DNA from: an uncultured Butyricicoccus sp.
GTDB lineage: Bacteria > Bacillota > Clostridia > Oscillospirales > Butyricicoccaceae
DNA: 64,000 nt
Direction of reading: 5' to 3'
NCBI GenBank assembly: GCA_934532985.1
Contig: CAKTAV010000004.1
Span: 153,826 to 217,825, forward strand
Shown piece by piece: positions 35,320 to 45,088 of this stretch. A model generated the notes under the pieces. That model did no database searches. It saw nothing but the letters and a program-made list of their open reading frames with translations, and was not told the origin of the DNA. Both the position numbers and the translations under genes were made by a program. Numbering within the stretch: the first letter of the stretch is position 1; the number at the start of each line of letters is the position of its first letter.

Positions 35320-37401
35320 TCACTGATTGACGCGCTTGAACAGCTTGTCCAGCTCGTACTTGGTCAGACGCACCATCACCGGTCGTCCGTGCGGACAGCA
35401 TGTGACCTCCGGATCCGAGATCACCTGATCGCAGATCGTTTCCAGCTCCTGCATACTGGTCTCCCATCCGGCCTTGATCGCCGCCTTGCACGAAACCATA
35501 TGAATTAAATCATCCAATTGATCCGGTACCGGCGAGCGCTGATCCAGCAGCTTCTGCGCCATTTCGGACACCGTCACAGCAACGTCACCCGCGTCCAAAT
35601 ACGCCGGAACCTCACGCACCGCAAGACTGTGCCGTCCAAATGGCTCAATCTGAAAGCCCGCCTGCTCGACCAATTGTTTTTGTTCCATCACCGCCGCGAA
35701 TTCCTCGCCCGTCAGATCCACCACCACCGGGTCGAGCAGCATCTGCGTCGGCATTTCGGTGGACCGACGCAGCCTATTGAACAAAATCCGCTCGTGTGCC
35801 GCATGCTTGTCAATCAAAATCAAGCCGTTGCTGTCCTCCGCCAGAATATAGGTCGAAAAGCACGAACCGATCACACGCACCGCCGGTCGTGCCTGTTCCA
35901 GCACCTCGTCCGTCGAGACAGCTTTTTCTCTATCAGTTTCTGGAACCGCTTGCGAAGCTTCAGCAGATGTCGGTACTTTCGCTGCATTCTCTTCCTGTTC
36001 TGCCGTCGCTATTGTCTCGGTACTCGCTTGCAGCTCCTGCTGCTCTGCGCTGTCCGGCACGGTTATCTGTTGTGCCACAGCTGCGCCGCCGAGCGCTTCC
36101 TCTTCCTCCTCATCCACATCGACAAAGGGACGGAAGGACGATTTCCGAATAACCGGCGTCTCCTTTTTCGGCACCGCCTGATAGGTGTTGCGCGCCGACA
36201 GCGCGCCAAGCTCTGTCCGTGTTCCGCTGGTCAGCGTGCGCACGGGGCGCGTCGTCGTCGTCAGCGGCGGTACCTCCCGCGTCGCCGAAGCCCTCGGCGC
36301 TGCCGGAGTCGTCGGTGCAGCGGAGGCTCTCGCAATCGCCGCTGGTCGAGTCTCTGTCGCCGGAATCGGTTTGTTTGCCACCTGTTTTGCCTGAATTTCC
36401 GGCACATTTTCATCCGCTGCCAGCGTGTTTTTGCACGCCGCATAGACCGCCGAGAAAATCGGCTTTTCTTGCGAAAATTTGACCTCCACCTTGGATGGAT
36501 GCACATTGACATCCACCTGCGACAGCGGCAAATCAATGCACAGACAGCCATACGGGAATTTTCCCGTGATAATCGCATTGCGGTACGCTTCCTCCATCGC
36601 CGCCTGAATCAGGCGGGACTTGACAAAACGCCCATTGACAAAAAAGTGCTGATACGAGCGGTTGGCGCGCGGCGAATGCGGATGCGAAATAAATCCGTGC
36701 ACACGAATTCCGTTTTGCTCCGTCGGCGCGATTTCCACCAGATTGCGTGCCATTTCCTTGCCGAACACCGCAAAGACTGCCTGCTTCAACTCCCCCGTTC
36801 CCGGCGAGTGAAACACCGTCTTACCGTCGCGGATGCAGCGAAACGCAATCTCCGGATGGCTCTCCGCCGCGTGTTCTACCACGGAGGTGATATATCCCGC
36901 CTCGGTGAAGTCCTTTTTCAGGAACTTCATGCGTGCCGGTGTGTTGTAAAACAGATCGCGGATAACAAACGTCGTGCCCTCCGGGCATCCGGCGCTCTCC
37001 GCCTTCTGGATCACACCGGCCTCCAAAAACAGATGCGTACCCTCCAGACTGTCGGTCTGCTTCGTAAACAAATCCACCCGCGATACGGCGGAAATTGCCG
37101 CCAACGCCTCACCGCGGAAGCCCAGCGTTCCAATCGCCGCCAAATCCTCCTTTGTGCGGATTTTGCTCGTCGCATGGCGCAAAAACGCCGTTCGTGCATC
37201 CTCCGGCTCCATACCGCAGCCGTTGTCCTGCACGCGAAGATAGGTAATTCCGCCGTGCTCCATCTCCACCGTAATCTGCGTTGCACCCGCGTCAATCGAA
37301 TTTTCAATTAACTCCTTGCACACCGATGACGGTCGCTCCACGACCTCGCCCGCCGCAATCAAGTCCGCCATGTGGGAATCCAATTCATGAATAACAGGCA
37401 C
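35320..37401 (-). CDS. mutL: DNA mismatch repair protein MutL
   Basis: Mismatch-repair ATPase/endonuclease (693 aa). The N-terminal GHKL domain shows ELIENSIDAG, DNGCGM and GFRGEALAAI. A linker of about 160 residues rich in Ala, Pro, Thr and Glu follows. The C-terminal domain has CCPHGRP and SCKAAIKAG. The nicking motif, usually D-Q-H-A-x2-E-x4-E, reads DKHAAHERILFN, so the last acidic residue is Asn (codon AAT at 35776-35778). It is next to mutS, with miaA behind it. Confidence 0.95.
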   Translation of the reverse strand: MPVIHELDSHMADLIAAGEVVERPSSVCKELIENSIDAGATQITVEMEHGGITYLRVQDNGCGMEPEDARTAFLRHATSKIRTKEDLAAIGTLGFRGEALAAISAVSRVDLFTKQTDSLEGTHLFLEAGVIQKAESAGCPEGTTFVIRDLFYNTPARMKFLKKDFTEAGYITSVVEHAAESHPEIAFRCIRDGKTVFHSPGTGELKQAVFAVFGKEMARNLVEIAPTEQNGIRVHGFISHPHSPRANRSYQHFFVNGRFVKSRLIQAAMEEAYRNAIITGKFPYGCLCIDLPLSQVDVNVHPSKVEVKFSQEKPIFSAVYAACKNTLAADENVPEIQAKQVANKPIPATETRPAAIARASAAPTTPAAPRASATREVPPLTTTTRPVRTLTSGTRTELGALSARNTYQAVPKKETPVIRKSSFRPFVDVDEEEEEALGGAAVAQQITVPDSAEQQELQASTETIATAEQEENAAKVPTSAEASQAVPETDREKAVSTDEVLEQARPAVRVIGSCFSTYILAEDSNGLILIDKHAAHERILFNRLRRSTEMPTQMLLDPVVVDLTGEEFAAVMEQKQLVEQAGFQIEPFGRHSLAVREVPAYLDAGDVAVTVSEMAQKLLDQRSPVPDQLDDLIHMVSCKAAIKAGWETSMQELETICDQVISDPEVTCCPHGRPVMVRLTKYELDKLFKRVNQ

Positions 37402-37456
37402 TTCGGAACTCCTTTCTCGTTAAACATAATAAGAACAAATCATATTCTCTGCGGTC

Positions 37457-40051
37457 CTAGTTTACCATTTTTTGCAGCTCATACACCAAATTCAGCGCTT
37501 CGAGCGGCGTCATTGTATTGACATTCACCTGCCGCAGACGCTCGCCGATGGCGTCGCTCTGCAAATCCAGCATAGACACCTGCTCCTCCGGCTCTTCTTC
37601 CACCGGCTGGAGCGTAATCTTCTGCGAAGTGGACTCCAAATCCTTGAGAATTCGCTTCGCGCGCCGAATCACCGGATTCGGAACGCCCGCCAGCTTGGCA
37701 ACCTCAATGCCGTAGCTGTCATCCGCGCCGCCCGGAATAATCTTGCGCAGGAAGGTGATGTCATCTCCGTGCTTCTTCACGGCAATATTATAGTTGCGGA
37801 TGCCGTCCAGCATCTGCTCCAAAGCGGTCAGCTCGTGATAATGCGTCGCAAACAGTGTGCGAGCACCCAGCGTCTTTTTGTCCGCAATGTACTCAATAAC
37901 CGCCCGCGCAATGCTCATGCCGTCAAAGGTAGAGGTTCCGCGTCCAATCTCGTCCAAAATAACCAAGCTGGAGCGCGTCGCGTAGTTCAAAATATCCGCC
38001 ACTTCGCTCATCTCGACCATGAACGTGGATTGTCCGCTTGCCAAGTCATCCGATGCGCCTACGCGCGTGAACACACGGTCCACAATACCAATGCGCGCAT
38101 AGCTCGCCGGAACAAACGAGCCCATCTGCGCCATAATTGCAATCAGCGCAACCTGACGCATATACGTCGATTTACCCGCCATATTCGGGCCGGTGATGAC
38201 CGCAACTCGATTGGCTCCGTCGTCTAGCATCGTGTCGTTGGCGATAAACATCGTGTCGCGCAGCACCCGCTCGACCACCGGATGCCGTCCGTTTTGAATT
38301 TCAATCACCGACGAATAGTCCACCGTCGGGCAGGTATACTGATTGAGCTCCGCCACCTCACCCAGTGCGCACAGCACGTCCAGCTGTGCCACGGCCTGCG
38401 CCGTCGCCTGAATGCGGTGTACCGACGCCGCAACCTGCTCGCGCACCTCGACATACAGCCGATATTCCAGATCGACAATCTGCTCCTGTGCGTTGAGAAC
38501 GGTGTTTTCGTACTCCTTCAGCTCCTGCGTGATGTACCGCTCACAGTTCGCTAGCGTCTGCTTGCGAACATAGTGATCCGGCACCTGATCCGCCGCCTGA
38601 CGGGATACCTCAATATAATAGCCAAACACGCGGTTATAGCCGACCTTTAGCTTTTGAATGCCGGTCGCCTCGCGCTCTCTCTGCTCAATCGCCGCGATCT
38701 TTCCCTTGCCGCCGGAAGCAATGTCGCGCAGCTCATCCAGTTGTTCGCTGTAGCCGTCACTGATAAAGCCGCCCTCACGCAAGGAAAACGGCGGATCTTC
38801 CACAATCGACGCTTCAATCAGCGACTGAATGTCCGTCAGCTCGTCCATCGCGTCATATAGTACCGAAATCAGCGACGAGCTGCACTGCGCCATGTTCCGA
38901 CGAAGCTCCGGCAGCAGCGCAATCGTGCTGCTCAGACTGCGCAGATCGCGGCAGTTCGCCGTACCGTATACCACGCGTCCGATCAGACGCTCCATGTCAA
39001 ACGCGCGGCGCAGCTGTTCCTGCATATCGTCGCGCACCATCATATTGTCCTTTAATTCACCGACTGCCTTTTGGCGCGCCTGAATCAAGTTCGGGCTGAG
39101 CAGCGGCTTGCCCAGCCACTGACGCAGCAGACGTGCGCCCATCGCCGTGCGGGTGTGATCCAGTACCCATAGCAGGGAGCCTTTTTTCTCCTTTGTGCGC
39201 ATGGTCTCAAACAGCTCCAGATTGCGCCGCGCATTGAGATCCAGCTCCATAAACTGTCCCTGACGGTACAAATTCAGCGTGTGCAGATGAGCCAGATGTG
39301 ACTTCTGCGTCTCCGCCAGATAGTGCATCAAGCCGCCGATCGCGCAGGAAATCGCGGCGTTTTCGCCCAGATTTTCCTCAGTCGCCTCGGCAAAGCGCGT
39401 CCGCACCTGCGTGCGGCAGGTCTCCGGATCAAACTCCTCGTCCGGCAGGGTTTCCACGCCGCACTCCAACCGGTCGTGCAGAAAAGCACACAGTTCACTG
39501 TCCTCCGCCGCCTGCGGGGACAGCACGACCTCCGTCGGCAAGAAACGCCCCATCTCACTGATGCAGTAGGTGCTCAAATCGCCGCCCACCGTGCCAGTTG
39601 CAAACACCTCACCCGTTGAAATATCCGCAAAGCACAGGCCGACAAACTGTCCCATCCGGCACACCGACGCGATGTAGTTATTGCAGTCCTCCTCCAGCAT
39701 GGAGGCCTCAATCACAGTACCCGGCGTAATCGTGCGGATGATCTCGCGCTTTACAATTCCCTTTGCCTTTTTCGGGTCCTCCGTTTGCTCGCAGATGGCT
39801 ACCTTATAGCCGCTTTTGACCAGCTTTGCGATATAGCCCTCACACGAATGGAAGGGGATACCGCACATCGGCGCGCGCTCCTCCTGTCCGCAGTCCTTTC
39901 CGGTCAACACCAGATCCAGCACCTTGGACGCGGTTTTGGCGTCGTCAAAGAACATCTCATAGAAGTCGCCCAAGCGATACAGCAAAATGGAGTCCGGACA
40001 GGTATTTTTAATTTCAAAATACTGCCGCATCATCGGCGTATATTCAGCCAT
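37457..40051 (-). CDS. mutS: DNA mismatch repair protein MutS
   Basis: Mismatch recognition ATPase (864 aa). The N-terminal mismatch-binding domain has LYRLGDFYEMFFDDA with the Phe-x-Glu wedge. Walker A is ITGPNMAGKSTYMRQ near residue 620, followed by STFMVEMSEVADIL and LDEIGRGTSTFDG. QVSMLDL near the C-terminus could be a beta-clamp contact. It overlaps the miaB stop by 8 bases. Confidence 0.97.
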   Translation of the reverse strand: MAEYTPMMRQYFEIKNTCPDSILLYRLGDFYEMFFDDAKTASKVLDLVLTGKDCGQEERAPMCGIPFHSCEGYIAKLVKSGYKVAICEQTEDPKKAKGIVKREIIRTITPGTVIEASMLEEDCNNYIASVCRMGQFVGLCFADISTGEVFATGTVGGDLSTYCISEMGRFLPTEVVLSPQAAEDSELCAFLHDRLECGVETLPDEEFDPETCRTQVRTRFAEATEENLGENAAISCAIGGLMHYLAETQKSHLAHLHTLNLYRQGQFMELDLNARRNLELFETMRTKEKKGSLLWVLDHTRTAMGARLLRQWLGKPLLSPNLIQARQKAVGELKDNMMVRDDMQEQLRRAFDMERLIGRVVYGTANCRDLRSLSSTIALLPELRRNMAQCSSSLISVLYDAMDELTDIQSLIEASIVEDPPFSLREGGFISDGYSEQLDELRDIASGGKGKIAAIEQREREATGIQKLKVGYNRVFGYYIEVSRQAADQVPDHYVRKQTLANCERYITQELKEYENTVLNAQEQIVDLEYRLYVEVREQVAASVHRIQATAQAVAQLDVLCALGEVAELNQYTCPTVDYSSVIEIQNGRHPVVERVLRDTMFIANDTMLDDGANRVAVITGPNMAGKSTYMRQVALIAIMAQMGSFVPASYARIGIVDRVFTRVGASDDLASGQSTFMVEMSEVADILNYATRSSLVILDEIGRGTSTFDGMSIARAVIEYIADKKTLGARTLFATHYHELTALEQMLDGIRNYNIAVKKHGDDITFLRKIIPGGADDSYGIEVAKLAGVPNPVIRRAKRILKDLESTSQKITLQPVEEEPEEQVSMLDLQSDAIGERLRQVNVNTMTPLEALNLVYELQKMVN

Positions 40052-41480
40052 TGTCTACCTCCACACCATACAATGCGCGTAAAGAGGTTCGTTCAATCCG
40101 CACATCCGCAAACTCACCTTTCCGCAGACCGTCTCCGCAGCACATGACCAGCAGGCCGCCGTCCGTCCGCGCCGTCAGCGGATACTCCGTCGGCTGCTTG
40201 CTGTTGGATTCTCCGTCTACCAGCACGCGCACAACGCGATCCTGATACGCATCCTGTCGGGCGGCGTTGATTTCCTCCTGCACCGCGAGCAGACGTTCAA
40301 AACGCTCCTGCTTTTCTTCCTTTGTCGCGTTGTCCGGCATCTCCGCCGCCGGTGTGCCCGACCGGCGGGAATACAGGAAGGTATACAGAATATCATACTG
40401 ACCAAAGCGAACCATATCCAGCGTCCGTTGGAAGTCCTCCTCCGTCTCTCCCGGGAAGCCAACGATAATATCCGACGACAGCACGACATCCGGCATAATG
40501 CGCCGCGCCGCCGCAATCAGCTCCCGATAGTGCGCCGAATCGTAATGGCGATTCATACGGCGTAGAATCTCATCCGAGCCCGACTGGAACGGCAGATGCA
40601 GCTGATGACAGATATGCTCACTGTTCGCCATGACGGAAAACAGCTTCTCGGACGCGTCCTTCGGGTGGCTCGTCATAAAGCGAATGCGGTAGTCGCCCGG
40701 CGTCTTGTCCAGCCGTTCCAATAAATTGGCAAAATCCACGCCGATGCCCAGATCTTTGCCATAGGAATTGACATTCTGACCCAGCAGCATAATGTCCTTA
40801 TAGCCCTTTTCCACCAGCTGCTGAAACTCGCGCTCAATATCCTCCGGCTGGCGGCTGCGCTCACGTCCGCGCACATGCGGCACGATGCAGTAGGTGCAGA
40901 AATTGTTGCAGCCATACATAATGGACAGCCACGCGTGACAGCCGTCGCCGCGCAGAACCGGCAGGCCTTCAGAGATCTCGCCGCGCTCGTCGCCTTCAAT
41001 GTCAAATACACGCTTGCCGCCGTTCAGTCGGCTGAGCAGCAGCTCCGGAAAGCGCCACAGTGCGTGCGTGCCAAACACAATATCCACGCGCGGATAGCTC
41101 TTTTTGATCTTTTCCGCCATCTGCGGCTGCTGTACCATGCATCCACACATGCAGATCGTCAAATCCGGCTTGCTGTCCTTGAGATGGGTATACTGTCCCA
41201 TGATGCCAAGCACGCGCTTTTCCGCGTGTTCACGCACGGCACAGGTATTCACCACAATGATATCCGCCTGCTTGGGGTCATCCGTCGGCTCATAGCCCAT
41301 CTCGCGCAGCATACCGGCAACGCGCTCGGTATCCGCCTCGTTCTGCTGGCAGCCAAATGTCTGGCAGTAAAAATGCGGACGCTCTGCCCGCGCCGACAGC
41401 ATATATTGAATGGTATTCATACAGTCCCACTGATGCGAAATCTGTTCCTCCGGGACCTGTTTTGTCTTTGTATTCATCAT
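40044..41480 (-). CDS. miaB: tRNA-2-methylthio-N6-dimethylallyladenosine synthase
   Basis: Radical SAM methylthiotransferase (478 aa), acting after MiaA on A37. The N-terminal UPF0004 domain starts YCQTFGCQQNEADTE and supplies three Cys for the auxiliary cluster. The radical SAM motif is GCNNFCTYCIVPHVRG. A TRAM domain lies at the C-terminus. The double ATG start at 41480 has no clear Shine-Dalgarno and lies 3 bases after the preceding stop, so reinitiation is likely. Confidence 0.96.
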   Translation of the reverse strand: MMNTKTKQVPEEQISHQWDCMNTIQYMLSARAERPHFYCQTFGCQQNEADTERVAGMLREMGYEPTDDPKQADIIVVNTCAVREHAEKRVLGIMGQYTHLKDSKPDLTICMCGCMVQQPQMAEKIKKSYPRVDIVFGTHALWRFPELLLSRLNGGKRVFDIEGDERGEISEGLPVLRGDGCHAWLSIMYGCNNFCTYCIVPHVRGRERSRQPEDIEREFQQLVEKGYKDIMLLGQNVNSYGKDLGIGVDFANLLERLDKTPGDYRIRFMTSHPKDASEKLFSVMANSEHICHQLHLPFQSGSDEILRRMNRHYDSAHYRELIAAARRIMPDVVLSSDIIVGFPGETEEDFQRTLDMVRFGQYDILYTFLYSRRSGTPAAEMPDNATKEEKQERFERLLAVQEEINAARQDAYQDRVVRVLVDGESNSKQPTEYPLTARTDGGLLVMCCGDGLRKGEFADVRIERTSLRALYGVEVDNG

Positions 41481-41483
41481 AAC

Positions 41484-42161
41484 TTATCGAAATTCGTCCA
41501 AATTGGTATCATAGATCATCAGATGATGATAGTTCACGCCGTCCGGCGCATACTGCGGCAGCTCCGCCTGTATCGTTTTTGTGATATATTCTGGGCTGAG
41601 GTTGTTGTTGCCGGAAGCCAAAATCGCATACGCACGGACACAATCCGTGTCCGGCTCCAGCGAAATACCCTTGATATAATCCTTGATATTGACTTCCTTC
41701 TCGCCGCGCTTAGAGCGCTTCATAATTAAAATCTCCTGGCGAGCAAATAGCTCCTCTACATCCTTACAGAACGTCTCCGGGAGGCCGTTGTCAAACTCCC
41801 ATGTAATTTCAAACTTGGAGTAGGCAATCTCGCGTACCTTTTTTCCGCCGTCACTCAGCGGATAAATTTCCAGCACACGCAGCCCCTTCGGCATTACCGC
41901 GTTCATATTCTCCACAGCATTCTCCGGAATCGCGTCCGCCGTACAGTTAAAGTCCAAAAATTCGCACTCTCCGGAATATCCCGTCGAAAGCGGCAGCGCC
42001 ACCGAGATATAGATGTGCTGGTTAAAGCCCTCCGTGTACCAAACCGGCAGCTGTGCCCGGGCAATCACGCGCTGCATACAGTGCATTAGATCCAGATGTG
42101 AGATGTATGCCGCCTCATCCGTTTTGGAAAACTTCATTCGTGCCTTAAATATGACATCCAC
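41484..42161 (-). CDS. TIGR03936-type (DUF2344) radical-SAM-associated protein
   Basis: Protein of 225 residues of the DUF2344 family, typified by the N-terminal RMKFSKTDEAAYISHLDLMH and PVWYTEGFNQHIYISVALPLSTGY. The function is unknown; it is almost always next to, or fused with, the B12-binding radical SAM protein encoded here by the overlapping upstream gene (17-base overlap). Tight coupling suggests a shared RNA-modification or cofactor role, which is inference. Confidence 0.88.
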   Translation of the reverse strand: MDVIFKARMKFSKTDEAAYISHLDLMHCMQRVIARAQLPVWYTEGFNQHIYISVALPLSTGYSGECEFLDFNCTADAIPENAVENMNAVMPKGLRVLEIYPLSDGGKKVREIAYSKFEITWEFDNGLPETFCKDVEELFARQEILIMKRSKRGEKEVNIKDYIKGISLEPDTDCVRAYAILASGNNNLSPEYITKTIQAELPQYAPDGVNYHHLMIYDTNLDEFR

Positions 42162-43983
42162 ATCCCTTCATCAGACTGGCCGCGCCGCAGCCCGCACATT
42201 TTTCCATACATGCCGGTGTCGTCTCTGCCCGGCGAGAACGCTCCCATTCCTTCTTCAAGTGCTCCTTCGTCGTACCGCAGCCGATGTGATCCCACGGAAA
42301 CACTTCGTCCAGCGGACGCTGACGGTTGGCATAAAACGCCGGATCAATGCCGCAGACACGGAACGCATTCATCCATTTTTCCAGCGAGAAGCAGGCGTCC
42401 CAGCCATCCATCTTGCAGCCGGATTTCCACGCCGTGTATAGCACATCGCAAATCTTGCGGTCGCCGCGGGCAAATACGCCCTCCAAAAAGCTCGCATCTG
42501 AATCATGCCAGCGGAAGGTGACATTCTTAGTCTTCATAACCTGACGCAGATACGCCGTCTTTTCGTCCAGCTCTTCCTTCGTCGCCTGCGCGTCCCACTG
42601 GAACGGCGTCTGCGGCTTGGGTACAAAGCAGGAGGTTGACGCCGTAATTTTGACGCCGCGCGCACGGTTTGGCGTATTCTGCCGCCAGCACCACGCAATG
42701 TCGCGGCAAAGCTGGCTCATCTCGTCAAAGTCCTCGTTTGTCTCTGTCGGCAGTCCCATCATAAAATACAGCTTTACGTTATTCCAGCCACCCTGAAACG
42801 CAATCGTGCAGGCATTAATCAGATCCTTCTGCGTCAGATTCTTGTTGATGACATCGCGCAGGCGCTGGCTTCCCGCCTCAGCCGCAAACGTCAGACCGCT
42901 CTTGCGCACCTTTTGAATGCGCTCCATCAGGTCAATCGAGAACGAGTCTGCACGCAGCGACGGCAGTGCCAGACTGATGCGGCGCTCCTCGCAGAAATCC
43001 AGCAGTTCACCGGTAAGCTCACCCAGATCGGAGTAGTCGCTGGTGGACAGCGACGACAGCGAAATTTCTTCATAGCCGGAGTATTCCAAAATCGCCTTCG
43101 CCTGCTTGAGCAGCACCTCCGTGCTCTTTTTGCGCAGCGGACGGTAGGTATGCCCCGCCTGACAGAAGCGGCAGCCGCGCGGACAGCCCCGGAACAGCTC
43201 CACCATCGCACGGTCAAAGACAATGTCCGTAGACGGGACAACCAGCTTGTCCGGAAAATACATGTTGTCCAGATCCACGACAATACGCTTCTGCACAAAC
43301 GCCGGAGCGCCCTCGCGCGGTGTGATTGCCTTGACCGTGCCGTCCTCGTGATACGAAATATCGTACAGGCTCGGCACATAAATACCTTGAATCTGGCTGG
43401 CCTGCTGCAAAAAGCGCTCCTTTGTCCAATTTTCCTGCTTCGCCTGCCGATAGAGATTCAGGAAGTCAATCATCATCTCCTCGCCGTCGCCAATCTGGAA
43501 CACATCGACGAAATCTGCCAGCGGTTCCGGATTGTACGCACACGGACCGCCACAGATGACCAGATTTTTCAGGCCGCTGCGCTCGCGGGCATACACCGGC
43601 ACGCCGCCGAGATCCAACATATTTAGAATATTGGTAAACGACAGCTCGTACTGAAGCGTAAAGCCAATGACATCAAATTCCGACAGGCTGTCGCCGCTTT
43701 CCAGACCGTACAGCGGAATTCCCGCCTTGCGCATCTCCTCTTCCATATCCAGCCATGGTGCAAACACGCGCTCGCACCAGATGTCCGGCTCTTCGTTAAT
43801 CAGGCCATATAAAATACGGCTGCCCAGATGCGACATGCCAACCTCGTACGTGTCGGCAAAGCACATCGCAAAGCGAAGAAAGATCTCCTCTTTGTTTTTT
43901 ACAATAGAGCCCCATTCGCCGCCAACATAGCGTGCCGGTTTTTGAACGCGGGGCAGTATTCGTTTTAACTCGCGTGTAAGCAT
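42145..43983 (-). CDS. TIGR03960-type B12-binding radical SAM protein
   Basis: Protein of 612 residues. A B12-binding-like region covers about residues 60-210, and the radical SAM core has FRGCPRGCRFCQAGHTYRP near residue 262, giving the CxxxCxxC cluster. The C-terminus is rich in Cys (CAGCGAASLMKGCGCHI). The substrate is unknown. In many Firmicutes this pair precedes RNase G and rplU; here it leads into miaB-mutS instead. Confidence 0.9.
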   Translation of the reverse strand: MLTRELKRILPRVQKPARYVGGEWGSIVKNKEEIFLRFAMCFADTYEVGMSHLGSRILYGLINEEPDIWCERVFAPWLDMEEEMRKAGIPLYGLESGDSLSEFDVIGFTLQYELSFTNILNMLDLGGVPVYARERSGLKNLVICGGPCAYNPEPLADFVDVFQIGDGEEMMIDFLNLYRQAKQENWTKERFLQQASQIQGIYVPSLYDISYHEDGTVKAITPREGAPAFVQKRIVVDLDNMYFPDKLVVPSTDIVFDRAMVELFRGCPRGCRFCQAGHTYRPLRKKSTEVLLKQAKAILEYSGYEEISLSSLSTSDYSDLGELTGELLDFCEERRISLALPSLRADSFSIDLMERIQKVRKSGLTFAAEAGSQRLRDVINKNLTQKDLINACTIAFQGGWNNVKLYFMMGLPTETNEDFDEMSQLCRDIAWCWRQNTPNRARGVKITASTSCFVPKPQTPFQWDAQATKEELDEKTAYLRQVMKTKNVTFRWHDSDASFLEGVFARGDRKICDVLYTAWKSGCKMDGWDACFSLEKWMNAFRVCGIDPAFYANRQRPLDEVFPWDHIGCGTTKEHLKKEWERSRRAETTPACMEKCAGCGAASLMKGCGCHI

Positions 43984-44010
43984 GCAACCTCCGAATTCTT
44001 TTATTCAAGG

Positions 44011-44046
44011 AAAAGGCCCTCCGCTCTTTCAATCGAAGGGTCTTTT
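44011..44046 (-). terminator. Terminator of the coiled-coil protein gene
   Basis: AAAAGGCCCTCCG (44011-44023) pairs with CGAAGGGTCTTTT (44034-44046), allowing G-T wobbles. A T-rich run follows on the minus strand. Confidence 0.6.
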
Positions 44047-44066
44047 GTGTCCATATTTTTTGCAGT

Positions 44067-44927
44067 TTAGGCCTCAGTCTCTTCCTCGCCCATCTCCTGA
44101 CGGACATGGTAGGAGTGACGACGCAGACAGAACTCGTGCTCCAGCTTGATGGTCTCCTTCAGCAGCATCTCCAATTCCGATGCATAGGATTCCAGCACGC
44201 CTGTTGCCGCCAGATTGGCAAACGAGACAATCTTCAAGTACTTCTTGACCGCCAGATGCAGGCTGATCTGCGAGCGGTTGATATCGCCGTACTCCATCTC
44301 CGCCAGAATCTGCTGAAGCTCTGCGCGGATGCCCAGCGTCATCAGCTGGAATACCACGCGGTCCGCCGGAACAATCAGGCGTGCCTCATAGCGCGTCAGC
44401 AGCTGCTCGATCAGCTTGTTGTTGGCCTCCTGCATCTTTTTCAGATCTTCCATCTGATAGGAGCCGAGCTTAAGTCCCACCGACTTTTCCATCACGGTCA
44501 GCTCCTGCTGCTGCTCCGGTGTCAGCTCCAGATCCGCCGGATTGCCCGACTGACCAAAGCGCGCCACACCGCTGCGCATCGACTTGTACAGGTTGGCAAT
44601 GCAGTATACCTGACGCTCACATTCATTATAGCGCGTCTCCGCGTCCTTTAAGCGCTGCGCAATCTCTTCGTATTCCTTTTTGGCGACAGCTTCGCGCTCG
44701 GCAAAATCCTCCAGAACGCTCTCACGCTCCTTGGTTACCTGGCGATGAATTGCATGAATAATCTCATCGCGCTGTGCAATGGTTTCTTCCTTTTCTGCGA
44801 GCTCGGATTCCAACGCCGCTATCTTCCGGCGCATGTCATTCAGGGTCAGCTCCGCCTCCCCAATCTGCGCGTTCGTATCCGTCAGCGTTCGCTTTGCTTT
44901 TGTTAAATCCTTGATACTGTCAAACAT
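44067..44927 (-). CDS. Uncharacterised coiled-coil protein
   Basis: Protein of 286 residues that I do not recognise. Residues 15-105 form a charged coiled coil with heptad character (MRRKIAALESELAEKEETI). The middle part has a YxxMEDLKKMQEANNKLIEQL helix. Residues 185-260 are helical and mildly hydrophobic with LHLAVKKYLKIVSFANLAATG. There is no signal peptide or membrane segment. It has its own promoter and terminator, so it is a single-gene unit between two unrelated groups. Start at 44927 follows AGGAGATGGCCG. Confidence 0.75.
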   Translation of the reverse strand: MFDSIKDLTKAKRTLTDTNAQIGEAELTLNDMRRKIAALESELAEKEETIAQRDEIIHAIHRQVTKERESVLEDFAEREAVAKKEYEEIAQRLKDAETRYNECERQVYCIANLYKSMRSGVARFGQSGNPADLELTPEQQQELTVMEKSVGLKLGSYQMEDLKKMQEANNKLIEQLLTRYEARLIVPADRVVFQLMTLGIRAELQQILAEMEYGDINRSQISLHLAVKKYLKIVSFANLAATGVLESYASELEMLLKETIKLEHEFCLRRHSYHVRQEMGEEETEA

Positions 44928-44984
44928 CGGCCATCTCCTGTTTCTATCATTAAACTTGCGCTAAGATTCCATTTAATCAAAATT

Positions 44985-45013
44985 ATTGTACTACATTTTG
45001 CAGATCATTGCAA
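44985..45013 (-). promoter_or_regulatory. Promoter of the coiled-coil protein gene
   Basis: On the minus strand TTGCAA (45008-45013) and TACAAT (44985-44990) are 17 bases apart, 58 bases before the start codon. Confidence 0.6.
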
Positions 45014-45047
45014 CCGCTTTTGTCCCCTGCATTCGGTTCGCAAACGC

Positions 45048-45085
45048 CAAAAAATTCCCGCCCCAAAAACAGTTGAGGCGGGAAT
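45048..45085 (-). terminator. Terminator of the Cys-rich protein gene
   Basis: ATTCCCGCC (45054-45062) pairs with GGCGGGAAT (45077-45085), followed on the minus strand by TTTTTTGG. It begins right after the stop codon. Confidence 0.9.
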
Positions 45086-45088
45086 CCG

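Noticed and set aside
35518..37311. 597-codon open frame antisense to mutL
   Set aside because: Arg-rich translation with no domain and fully inside mutL; coding evidence is on the other strand.
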